Positions 1 to 4,690 of a stretch of DNA of 5,706 nucleotides are shown piece by piece. Source of the DNA: Candidatus Segatella albertsiae (GTDB lineage: Bacteria; Bacteroidota; Bacteroidia; Bacteroidales; Bacteroidaceae); contig DKCU01000161.1 of NCBI GenBank assembly GCA_002451555.1, forward strand, positions 3,550 to 9,255. Direction: 5' to 3'. Within the stretch, counting starts at the first letter, position 1; each line of letters starts with the position of its first letter. Both the position numbers and the translations under genes were made by a program. Below the pieces are notes generated by a model. It was not told the DNA's origin. It made no database searches and saw only the letters and a list, made by a program, of their open reading frames with translations.

Positions 1-160
1 GCGCCAGCAAGAGATGGCTTCGCTCCTGAAGATCAATGATTCCTTCAAGAAAATCATTGTGGTGAAGGATGACATCAAGCCTTGGCGAGACGAAAACGGC
101 ATCCTGACCATCGGATTGATTGATTTTTTGATGGATGATAATTGCTTGAGTCATTTATAA
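1..160 (+). CDS. ATP-binding protein, AAA/DUF4143 family, C-terminal end (partial)
   Basis: This is the last 52 codons of a gene that begins before the window; the reading frame starts at base 2 and ends at TAA 158-160. The visible residues include SLLKINDSFKKIIVV, then KDDIKPWRDENGI and LTIGLIDFLMDDN. That order (SFKK, then KDDIKPWRDE, then a G-I/L-x-DFL end) is what I know from the C-terminus of the Bacteroidota ATPases that pair an N-terminal P-loop AAA domain with a C-terminal DUF4143 domain, where this part forms a PD-(D/E)XK-like fold. The ATPase domain is outside the window, so activity cannot be judged. These proteins are abundant, often present in many paralogues per genome, and their cellular role is poorly defined. 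A strong hairpin begins 9 bases after the stop, so the gene ends its transcript here. The family call is from memory of the motif. Confidence 0.82.
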   Translation, partial: RQQEMASLLKINDSFKKIIVVKDDIKPWRDENGILTIGLIDFLMDDNCLSHL

Positions 161-168
161 AAACAGAG

Positions 169-207
169 AAGGTTGCTATACTTGCACTTTGCAAACATAG
201 CAACCTT
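169..207. terminator. Hairpin terminator, probably bidirectional, between the ATPase and the AKR remnant
   Basis: A perfect 11-bp inverted repeat pairs 169-179 (AAGGTTGCTAT) with 197-207 (ATAGCAACCTT). Inside the 17-base loop a second short stem, TTGC (182-185) with GCAA (191-194), extends the structure. On the + strand it is followed by a T-rich stretch, TATATTTATTTCTT. It lies between the stop of the + strand ATPase at 160 and the stop of the - strand reductase remnant at 212, as expected of a shared terminator for convergent genes. The - strand side has only a weak T tract, so it may serve the ATPase mainly. Confidence 0.75.
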
Positions 208-211
208 ATAT

Positions 212-733
212 TTATTTCTTAGGCATCACATCCTTTAGCGACTGGCTCTTTGCCAATGCGCCAACAACCTCATGGGCACGATATGGCTCTTCTAGGAAGG
301 CTACATCCTCATCGCTCAGAACCAAGTCAACAGCCTTGGTGGCATCCGTGAAATGTTCAGGATTAGTGGCTCCCACGATAGGTGCCGCCACCCCCTTGGC
401 ATATTGCCATGCCAGAGAAATCACGGTCATGCTAACCCCTTTCTGCTTGGCGAGTTCCTCCACTCGGGCGATAATCTCCAAGTCGTTTTGCTTGCTGGCA
501 TCATATTTCATGCGGATGCTCTTATCTGTCTCCGAGCGTTTACTGCTTGATGTCCAACCTGTATGGCTAAGATGACCTCCCGCTAAAGGGGAGTAAGGAA
601 TGCGTGACACACCATACTGGTTGCATACAGGAATCAGTTCTCGCTCATCCTCACGATACAGCAAGTTGTAGTGGTTCTGCATGGTGGAGAATGGAGTGAA
701 GCCATTCTTCTCTGCGCAAATTTGCATATTGTG
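212..733 (-). pseudogene. Aldo/keto reductase, C-terminal half only (5' end lost)
   Basis: About 173 codons, ending at TAA 212-214 on the - strand, match the C-terminal half of an NADP(H)-dependent aldo/keto reductase (a TIM-barrel oxidoreductase). Visible in order are HNMQICAEKNGFTPF, SMQNHYN-type sequence (STMQNHYNLLYREDERELIP), the PYSPLAGG strand-loop, the AKQKGVSMTVISLAWQ helix, and the PIVGATNPEHFTDA segment that in this family contacts the cofactor phosphate. Full-length relatives have roughly 310-330 residues. The first half, with the catalytic Asp-Tyr-Lys-His tetrad and the family's usual start, is missing. Upstream of about 733 the frame stays open to an ATG at 1003, but those 90 codons are the antisense of the neighbouring phosphodiesterase and resemble no reductase. 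There is no intact promoter. I therefore call it a remnant, unlikely to make an active enzyme; if the join is an assembly artefact, the real gene is intact elsewhere. Confidence 0.85.
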
Positions 734-736
734 GTT
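722..736. other. Breakpoint joining two truncated genes
   Basis: Reading the - strand, reductase-like sequence (HNMQICAEK) can be followed up to about base 733. Reading the + strand, phosphodiesterase-like sequence (IVVITDIG) begins at about base 728. The six bases ATTGTG at 728-733 are compatible with both, which is the pattern of a microhomology join. Both genes keep their C-terminal ends pointing outward, so one deletion across an ancestral divergent pair would explain the arrangement. No transposon end, terminal repeat or integrase site is visible. The exact edges depend on protein similarity recalled from memory and are good to a few codons. Confidence 0.65.
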
Positions 737-982
737 ATCACAGACATAGGCTTTATCACAGGCGATGCAGACAAGTGCATCGCTGGCAACCACGGCTTCG
801 ACCCGACCTTTGGCGACATGAATGTCATCTTCCGAGCCGTGGGCCCGGATTTCAAGAAAGGCTATCAGAAAGAGAATGTGTTCAAGAATGTGAATGTCTA
901 TCCATTGCTGAACCATCTCTTGGGAACAACTCCTGCTAATTGTGATGGCAATGTGGAGGAAGTAAGTGACTTCTTGAAGTAA
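728..982 (+). pseudogene. Type I phosphodiesterase/nucleotide pyrophosphatase (alkaline phosphatase superfamily), C-terminal remnant
   Basis: The last 84 codons of an ectonucleotide pyrophosphatase/phosphodiesterase-type protein remain, ending at TAA 980-982. Visible parts are IVVITDIGFITGDA, then GNHGFDPTFGDMNVIF, then RAVGPDFKKGY and the end NVNVYPLLNHLLG. In this superfamily the His of the G-x-HG(F/Y)D motif is a zinc ligand, and the following xFxAxGPxFKxGY and NVxxYPLxxxLLG blocks close the catalytic domain. Relatives are usually about 400 residues or more and carry a signal peptide, the nucleophile Thr and most metal ligands in the part that is missing here. An in-frame ATG at 671 exists, but codons before 728 are antisense to the reductase. 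No promoter or start is recognisable, so this is a broken gene or one side of an assembly join. A terminator hairpin follows 7 bases after the stop. Confidence 0.83.
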
Positions 983-989
983 AAAATGT

Positions 990-1031
990 AGAAAGCATGG
1001 CATTCAGGTTATTTCCTATGCCATGCTTTCT
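990..1031. terminator. Bidirectional hairpin terminator, perfect 14-bp stem
   Basis: AGAAAGCATGGCAT at 990-1003 is perfectly complementary to ATGCCATGCTTTCT at 1018-1031. An inner AGG/CCT pairing (1006-1008 with 1015-1017) is possible in the 14-base loop, and G-T wobbles may extend the base of the stem. It sits between the convergent stops at 982 (+ strand) and 1057 (- strand). On the - strand the stem is soon followed by a run of six T (complement of the A run at 981-986), so it is a textbook terminator for the glucosaminidase transcript; the + strand side is only moderately T-rich. Confidence 0.85.
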
Positions 1032-1056
1032 GTATATTCTATCTTGTTGCTTCGGG

Positions 1057-1563
1057 CTATAACCCACTGGCTATGCGCATCACCTTGCTGGTGTAGTTGG
1101 GATCTTGGGCATAGCCGATGCGATCGAGGAAGGCATAATAGTCGCCACCGACATACTTGTACTGTACATCGTCCTTGTAGGCCTTGACGCTTTCTTCCCA
1201 AGTATTGAACACGTAATAGCTTCCGTCCGAAGGGTGGCGTAGTCCAAAGAGATTATGGCTTTGGAGACAGAGCGGACTGGTGAAGTTGCCTGTTTCCAAT
1301 AGTGCTTGGGCCAGTACGATTTTCTTGAACTTCACCTCGTACTTGTCCAGAGTCTTGTAAAGGTTCTCGATGGTCAGATTGGACAGGTCATCGTCGAACA
1401 CGTCACAGAACTCTTTCAGTTCGAGCGTATCCACCATGTTTGCCTTTTTGTCCATGATTGCCTTGGCTGGCATCGCGTCAGGGCATGGCATATCTTGCGC
1501 ATGTCCCGTTTGCGACACAAGAATGAAGCAAGCAAACAGAATGAATAATATTTTGTTTCTCAT
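1057..1563 (-). CDS. Secreted glucosaminidase-domain protein (GH73-like, peptidoglycan hydrolase)
   Basis: A 168-residue protein. Residues 1-22 form a clear Sec signal peptide: basic MRNK, a hydrophobic core, and a cleavage site near GHA-QD. No lipobox is seen, so the mature protein should be free in the periplasm or exported. From about residue 65 the sequence matches the glucosaminidase domain (GH73, Bax/FlgJ-like): AQALLETGNF with the candidate catalytic Glu at 90, HNLFGLRHP at 103-111, TWEESVKAYKDDVQYKY at 121-137, and AFLDRIGYAQDPNYTSKV near the end. Such enzymes cut the N-acetylglucosaminyl-beta-1,4-N-acetylmuramic acid bond of peptidoglycan. The protein is near the minimal domain length and has no SPOR, LysM or SH3 wall-binding domain. 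Its ATG starts 3 bases after the PAS gene stop, which points to cotranscription and coupled translation. The stop is TAG at 1057-1059. Confidence 0.9.
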   Translation of the reverse strand: MRNKILFILFACFILVSQTGHAQDMPCPDAMPAKAIMDKKANMVDTLELKEFCDVFDDDLSNLTIENLYKTLDKYEVKFKKIVLAQALLETGNFTSPLCLQSHNLFGLRHPSDGSYYVFNTWEESVKAYKDDVQYKYVGGDYYAFLDRIGYAQDPNYTSKVMRIASGL

Positions 1564-1566
1564 TGT

Positions 1567-1908
1567 TTATTGCTTGTCTCTATTGAAGGTAGGATACTCA
1601 TCTGGCAATTCGATGGATACCTCGATGAGTCCTGCCACCTCTCCACCAGGTTCCTCGAACCAAGGCGTTTGGTGCAACAGTCGATGCTTGCCGTGCTTGA
1701 TGATCTCATAGGTATTGCTCTGGCCTGTCTCTATCATACGGCGAATCATCTCTTTTGATTTCTTGCTATGGCAATCGTAGAGGTTCTGTCCCACGACACC
1801 ACCGTCACGCTTTCTTGCTGGTGCATTCTGGTAGAGCACCACGCCATCCTTGTCGCAAACAGTGGCGGCAAAGGCAACGTTCTCCAAATAATCAAATGTC
1901 TTTTCCAT
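1567..1908 (-). CDS. Small single-domain PAS protein
   Basis: About 113 residues from the ATG at 1906-1908 (MEKTFDYLENVAFAATVCD). An in-frame ATG at 1924-1926 would add only MIKIIK, and neither has a clear Shine-Dalgarno; I prefer the inner start because similarity to the family begins there. The sequence is a lone PAS fold: AATVCDKDGVVLYQNAPA (first strands), GQNLYDCHSKKS (residues 40-51, with the conserved DCH), the RRMIETGQSNTYEI helix-strand, then LLHQTPWFEEPGGEVAGLIEVSIELP (last strands). Short PAS proteins of this type, with the DCH and QTPW/QAPW marks, occur in Bacteroidota and Firmicutes. They lack a kinase or output domain, so they probably sense a ligand or redox state and act on a partner, but none is known to me. 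Its stop precedes the glucosaminidase start by 3 bases, and the carbonic anhydrase lies 43 bases upstream. Confidence 0.85.
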   Translation of the reverse strand: MEKTFDYLENVAFAATVCDKDGVVLYQNAPARKRDGGVVGQNLYDCHSKKSKEMIRRMIETGQSNTYEIIKHGKHRLLHQTPWFEEPGGEVAGLIEVSIELPDEYPTFNRDKQ

Positions 1909-1938
1909 TTTTATAATCTTTATCATTAAATGCCAATC

Positions 1939-1961
1939 TTACTTCACTATTTTACTTCACT
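1939..1961. repeat. Short direct repeat over the carbonic anhydrase stop codon
   Basis: TTACTTCACT occurs at 1939-1948 and again at 1952-1961, a 13-base period. On the - strand this reads as the gene end GTG AAG TAA followed by a second out-of-frame copy, GTGAAGTAA, just after the stop. It looks like a small slippage duplication in the gap between the carbonic anhydrase and PAS genes. No function is evident. Confidence 0.6.
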
Positions 1962-2497
1962 TCCGTCAGCTTGCCAGTCACAGAGTCAATGATATATCCA
2001 TGCAGGTTCACATCCTTCGGCACCAATGGATGGTTGCGGATGGTGCTGACGGTGTTTCTCACCGAGTCCTCCGTATCGTGGAATCCTTCCAGCCAGTGGT
2101 CAAGGTCTATGCCGCAAAGCCCGATGGTGTCGATGATATCCTGATGGATGCCACGCTCCAGCATGAGCTGCTTCATCTCGGCTCCGTTCATGTGGCAAGC
2201 GCCACAGTTGGAGTGGGCGATGACCATGATTTCCTCCACACCCAGCTCGTAGATGCCCACCAGGAGACTGCGCATGGCAGAATCGAAGGGACTGATGACC
2301 AGTCCTCCTGCGTTCTTGATGATCTTGGCGTCACCATTCTTCAGTCCCAGGGCAGCAGGTAGAAGCTCGGTCAGCCTAGTGTCCATGCAAGAGAGAATGG
2401 CGAGTTTCTTATCCGGATACTTACTGGTGAGATATTGCTCATAGCCCTTGGAGGCTACAAACTGCTCGTTGTACTTGATAATTTCCTCGATAATCAT
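1952..2497 (-). CDS. Beta-class carbonic anhydrase
   Basis: A 181-residue cytoplasmic zinc enzyme that interconverts CO2 and bicarbonate. The beta-class signature residues are all visible: Cys37, Asp39 and Arg41 in SCMDTRLTE, then NAGG at 62-65, and His95 and Cys98 in IAHSNCGACHM. Cys37, His95 and Cys98 are the zinc ligands and the Asp-Arg pair is the catalytic dyad. Length and the C-terminal end (VNLHGYIIDSVTGKLTEV) fit the short bacterial beta/plant-like type of about 180-190 residues. The ATG at 2495-2497 is preceded by AGGA three bases away, one of the few Shine-Dalgarno-like sequences here. No TAnnTTTG promoter is seen in the 47-base gap behind the GNAT gene, so it is probably read from the promoter at 3070-3100. 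Supply of bicarbonate for carboxylations and succinate-forming metabolism is a reasonable role in this kind of organism, but that is inference. Confidence 0.95.
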   Translation of the reverse strand: MIIEEIIKYNEQFVASKGYEQYLTSKYPDKKLAILSCMDTRLTELLPAALGLKNGDAKIIKNAGGLVISPFDSAMRSLLVGIYELGVEEIMVIAHSNCGACHMNGAEMKQLMLERGIHQDIIDTIGLCGIDLDHWLEGFHDTEDSVRNTVSTIRNHPLVPKDVNLHGYIIDSVTGKLTEVK

Positions 2498-2544
2498 AAT
2501 TCCTATTTTTATCTAAGTTTACACCTCTTATATATATATCACTT

Positions 2545-3036
2545 TTACAGGATGTCCTTTATCATCCATATACTTACAGCAGGATGCCCCGAGTTTCCCA
2601 ATGCGTGCGATATATGCCGGAAGCCAGATTTTTCGTACAGGCTCACAGCCTTGGAAAACTCAGGAAACGACTCGATGTAGAGTTGGGAGTATCCATGTCC
2701 TTTCGCCCTGTCTTCTACAAGCGATAGCATCTTTCGTCCGAATCCTTGTCCCCTGAGCTTGGGAGAGAAATATAGTTTCACCACCTCCGCCATTCCTGGT
2801 GGCAATCCTTCGGTAGGGTAGAACCCTGCGCCTCCCAACACTTCCCCCTTCGCATCCTCGATGACCCAATATTCAGCATCGTCCCTCTCAAATTCCCTGG
2901 AGAGATGCTCCATCCTTGGGTCGCAATAGACTGAACCCGTCAGTGGTGCCCCGAATTCCTCGAAGCATCCCCTTGCTACGGCCAGGAGAGCAGCGTCGTC
3001 CCTGCCTTCTATTTTCCTGATGTTATATTTGTTCAT
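2545..3036 (-). CDS. GNAT-family N-acetyltransferase
   Basis: 163 residues from the ATG at 3034-3036 (MNKYNIRKIEGRDDAALL). The fold is that of a GCN5-related acetyltransferase: an N-terminal strand and helix, YWVIEDAKGEVLGGAGFYP (residues 56-74, central strands), motif A at 84-104 (EVVKLYFSPKLRGQGFGRKML) with the acetyl-CoA loop R95-G-Q-G-F-G100, and motif B at 119-139 ending LYEKSGF. The substrate cannot be read from the sequence. The frame is open back to an ATG at 3126, but that start lies upstream of the promoter at 3070-3100 and would place promoter sequence inside the gene, so I reject it. The chosen ATG has an A-rich leader typical of Bacteroidota. It is the first gene of the - strand cluster. 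Confidence 0.92.
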   Translation of the reverse strand: MNKYNIRKIEGRDDAALLAVARGCFEEFGAPLTGSVYCDPRMEHLSREFERDDAEYWVIEDAKGEVLGGAGFYPTEGLPPGMAEVVKLYFSPKLRGQGFGRKMLSLVEDRAKGHGYSQLYIESFPEFSKAVSLYEKSGFRHISHALGNSGHPAVSIWMIKDIL

Positions 3037-3069
3037 TTGTCTTTTTTCTATTGATGCTGTAATCAAGTG

Positions 3070-3100
3070 CAAAGGTATATATAATTCATGAATAGACAAA
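3070..3100 (-). promoter_or_regulatory. Bacteroidota-type promoter for the GNAT-carbonic anhydrase-PAS-glucosaminidase cluster
   Basis: On the - strand, TTTG (3100-3097) is followed after 19 bases by TACCTTTG (3077-3070), an exact fit to the Bacteroidota primary-sigma consensus TTTG, 19-20 bases, TAnnTTTG. Transcription should begin near 3063, leaving an untranslated leader of about 25-30 bases before the ATG at 3036. Call by eye; no transcript data. Confidence 0.72.
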
Positions 3101-3164
3101 ATTCTCAGTTGATTATTTCTGCTCAATTAATAAAACTTAAATTCCTGGGAAAATCAAGTGAAAA

Positions 3165-3196
3165 CTTGTTTCAAGTGCGGAAAATGTGTAACTTTG
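3165..3196 (+). promoter_or_regulatory. Bacteroidota-type promoter for the DUF4421-symporter genes
   Basis: CTTG at 3165-3168 is followed after 20 bases by TAACTTTG at 3189-3196 and then CAC, a close match to the Bacteroidota consensus. The predicted start of transcription is about 3201-3204, which gives a leader of about 190 bases before the DUF4421 start at 3393. The - strand promoter at 3070-3100 faces the other way, so the stretch 3101-3164 lies between two divergent promoters. Within that stretch I see only AT-rich sequence and a small CAAGT-GAAA-ACTTG palindrome at 3155-3168. Confidence 0.72.
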
Positions 3197-3210
3197 CACG
3201 AAAGAAGTAT

Positions 3211-3238
3211 CAAAAATGTGATTAGCACCACATTTTTG
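3211..3238 (+). promoter_or_regulatory. Inverted repeat at the 5' end of the DUF4421 leader
   Basis: CAAAAATGTG at 3211-3220 and CACATTTTTG at 3229-3238 form a perfect 10-bp inverted repeat around an 8-base loop (ATTAGCAC). It begins roughly 8-10 bases after the predicted transcription start. It could be an RNA hairpin that protects the 5' end or tunes expression, or a DNA operator at the promoter edge. It is not a good terminator, since the T run is inside the stem and the GC part is only 3 bp. The left arm contains ATG immediately followed by TGA (3216-3221). Confidence 0.5.
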
Positions 3239-3292
3239 GCACTTCAACAATACAACAAGAAATACTCACCAGAATTGCGCGTCCGCTTTTCC

Positions 3293-3391
3293 ATGCTCAA
3301 CATGAAGAAAGATGACAACTTCATCAACATGCCACTCTTTATGGCTGATAGATTCGCAGACTTGGTATTATCAAATGAGGAACAGCACTAA
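3293..3391 (+). CDS. Possible small leader ORF, 32 aa, abutting the DUF4421 gene
   Basis: From ATG 3293 (MLNMKKDDNFINMPLFMADR and on to the end LSNEEQH) the frame runs to TAA 3389-3391, one base before the DUF4421 ATG at 3393. ATG 3302 is an alternative start giving 29 residues. The frame is in fact open from 3134, but earlier codons cover the promoter and the predicted transcription start, so the ATG at 3158 is not credible. The peptide is hydrophilic with a short hydrophobic middle (MPLFMADRFADLVL), with no signal peptide or known domain that I recognise. A GAGGAA at 3377-3382, inside this ORF, is 10 bases from the next ATG, so translation here could be coupled to the DUF4421 gene. It may be a real small protein, a leader peptide or chance. 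Confidence 0.35.
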   Translation: MLNMKKDDNFINMPLFMADRFADLVLSNEEQH

Positions 3392-3392
3392 A

Positions 3393-4658
3393 ATGAAACG
3401 AACTACTTTTGATGGCATCAAGGCATCTCTGATCCTTGTGTGCCTGATGCTCTTGCCTTCCCTTACCCTAGCGCAAACGGCTGGCAATCACAAGAGGCTA
3501 CGTAAGAAATGGCGTGAAATTCTTCAAACGGCAGATAGTCTCAGACTTCAGCTCAGGCAATCGGCAGATCGTGGAAAGATGCTCCAATGGGGTGACTCCA
3601 TCCTTATGGCGGAATTAGAAAAAAGCCAGATGAGCGACAAGAAGAAAGCCAAGTTCATGAAGCATTATGGCAAGATTCAGAAACGCCTGGCTCTCTATGA
3701 CCGCAAGCTGTTATGGGGAGACTCCCTCTTGGCGGCAAGATATAACAAGAAGTCTTTTGACACGGCTTATATAGCCCGTCCACAGGCAAGATGGACCGTC
3801 AAACTTCGTGGCAACCTGTCTGGGGCGGATATTCAGACCAAGACCAAGGAAGATGGTATATCCAACAAGACCAAGGTGATGGCCGACTTTCGAGGTACGC
3901 TCAGCATGGCTGTGGCCTATCGAGGCATCGGACTTGGACTCGCCGTGAACCCAGCCAAGCTGGCCGGCAAGAACCGAGACTATGAGTTCAACCTCAATTC
4001 CTATAGCAACCGCTATGGATTCGACGTGGTGTATCTCTCCTCCAAGACTTATCATGGTCATACGGACGTGGGCAATGAGCGGGTGGACATTCCCAAGGGA
4101 CTGATTTCACAGAAGGCACTCAACCTCAATTTCTACTATGCTTTCAACTCTCGCAAGTTCTCCTTTCCTGCGGCTTTCAGCCAGAGCTACATCCAGAAGC
4201 GGAGCGCTGGAAGTTGGATGGTGGGAGCGAGCTTCGATGGTTCCAAGACGGTGGTGGGCGCCGATGAGGAGCATCCATCCCTGAAGCCGATGACCATTCG
4301 CCTCAATGAGTTTGCCATCGGAGGCGGCTATGGTTACAACCTGGTGGTGGGCAAGCATCTGCTTTTCCATCTCTCCGCACTTCCGACCCTCACGGTCTAT
4401 TCTCACGACTACACCAAGGTTGGGAGCGAAAACACCGATGAGGAGGGACAAGTAGAAACTCTCACCACCCGAACAAGCATGAAGTATCATTTTCCCTCAG
4501 CCATTGTTACAGGCAGAGGTGCCGCCATCTACTCGTGGCGCAACAAGTTTGCCGGTGTCACGGCTGTTTATAATTTCTCAGTGGCAGGCAGCGAGGAACA
4601 TCTCCAGCTCATGCGAAACAAATGGCGACTGAGAATGTTCTTCGGCTTTAGATTCTAA
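3393..4658 (+). CDS. DUF4421-family outer-membrane beta-barrel protein
   Basis: 421 residues from the ATG at 3393, chosen because it gives a clean Sec signal peptide (MKRTTFDGIK, then a hydrophobic core, cleavage near TLAQ-TA at 28); the upstream ATG at 3312 would put 27 unrelated residues before it and overlap the leader ORF. Residues 30-120 are charged and probably helical, with WGDS-type repeats at 66-69 and 108-111. From about 122 (FDTAYIARPQARWTVKLRGNLSGA) the sequence is typical of DUF4421: alternating polar/hydrophobic strands rich in Tyr, Gly and Asn, including VNPAKLAGKNRDYEFNLNSYSNRYG and GGGYGYNLVVGKHLLFHLSALP. The protein ends in FFGFRF, a terminal Phe as used by the BAM machinery to recognise barrel proteins. 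The function of the family is not known to me; it is presumably an outer-membrane structural or transport component. It is followed 32 bases later by the symporter gene, with no terminator between. Confidence 0.88.
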   Translation: MKRTTFDGIKASLILVCLMLLPSLTLAQTAGNHKRLRKKWREILQTADSLRLQLRQSADRGKMLQWGDSILMAELEKSQMSDKKKAKFMKHYGKIQKRLALYDRKLLWGDSLLAARYNKKSFDTAYIARPQARWTVKLRGNLSGADIQTKTKEDGISNKTKVMADFRGTLSMAVAYRGIGLGLAVNPAKLAGKNRDYEFNLNSYSNRYGFDVVYLSSKTYHGHTDVGNERVDIPKGLISQKALNLNFYYAFNSRKFSFPAAFSQSYIQKRSAGSWMVGASFDGSKTVVGADEEHPSLKPMTIRLNEFAIGGGYGYNLVVGKHLLFHLSALPTLTVYSHDYTKVGSENTDEEGQVETLTTRTSMKYHFPSAIVTGRGAAIYSWRNKFAGVTAVYNFSVAGSEEHLQLMRNKWRLRMFFGFRF

Positions 4659-4690
4659 ACTTTTTGAAATATCTATATACAAAGACAACA

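Noticed and set aside
671..982. A 103-residue + strand ORF starting at ATG 671 as a complete small protein
   Set aside because: Codons before about 728 are antisense to the reductase and resemble nothing; only the part from 728 matches the phosphodiesterase family, so it is a remnant, not a complete gene.
2000..2362. + strand ORF of 120 codons opposite the carbonic anhydrase
   Set aside because: It is a shadow of a well-supported gene with all catalytic residues on the other strand and shows no domain or start signal.
2529..2539. Alternating TA tract before the carbonic anhydrase gene as a promoter
   Set aside because: No TAnnTTTG or correctly spaced TTTG is present on the - strand; it is simply an AT-rich gap.
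3037..3126. Longer GNAT start at ATG 3126
   Set aside because: The extra 30 codons run through an exact Bacteroidota promoter at 3070-3100 and do not align with the acetyltransferase fold; the start at 3036 fits both.
3211..3238. Leader inverted repeat as an intrinsic terminator or attenuator
   Set aside because: The T run is inside the stem, no T tract follows it and the GC core is only 3 bp, so termination there is unlikely.
3158..3292. A Cys-rich N-terminus (MKTCFKCGKC) suggesting a zinc-binding small protein
   Set aside because: It is a translation of promoter sequence (-33 and -7 elements at 3165-3196); the codons lie before or at the predicted transcription start.
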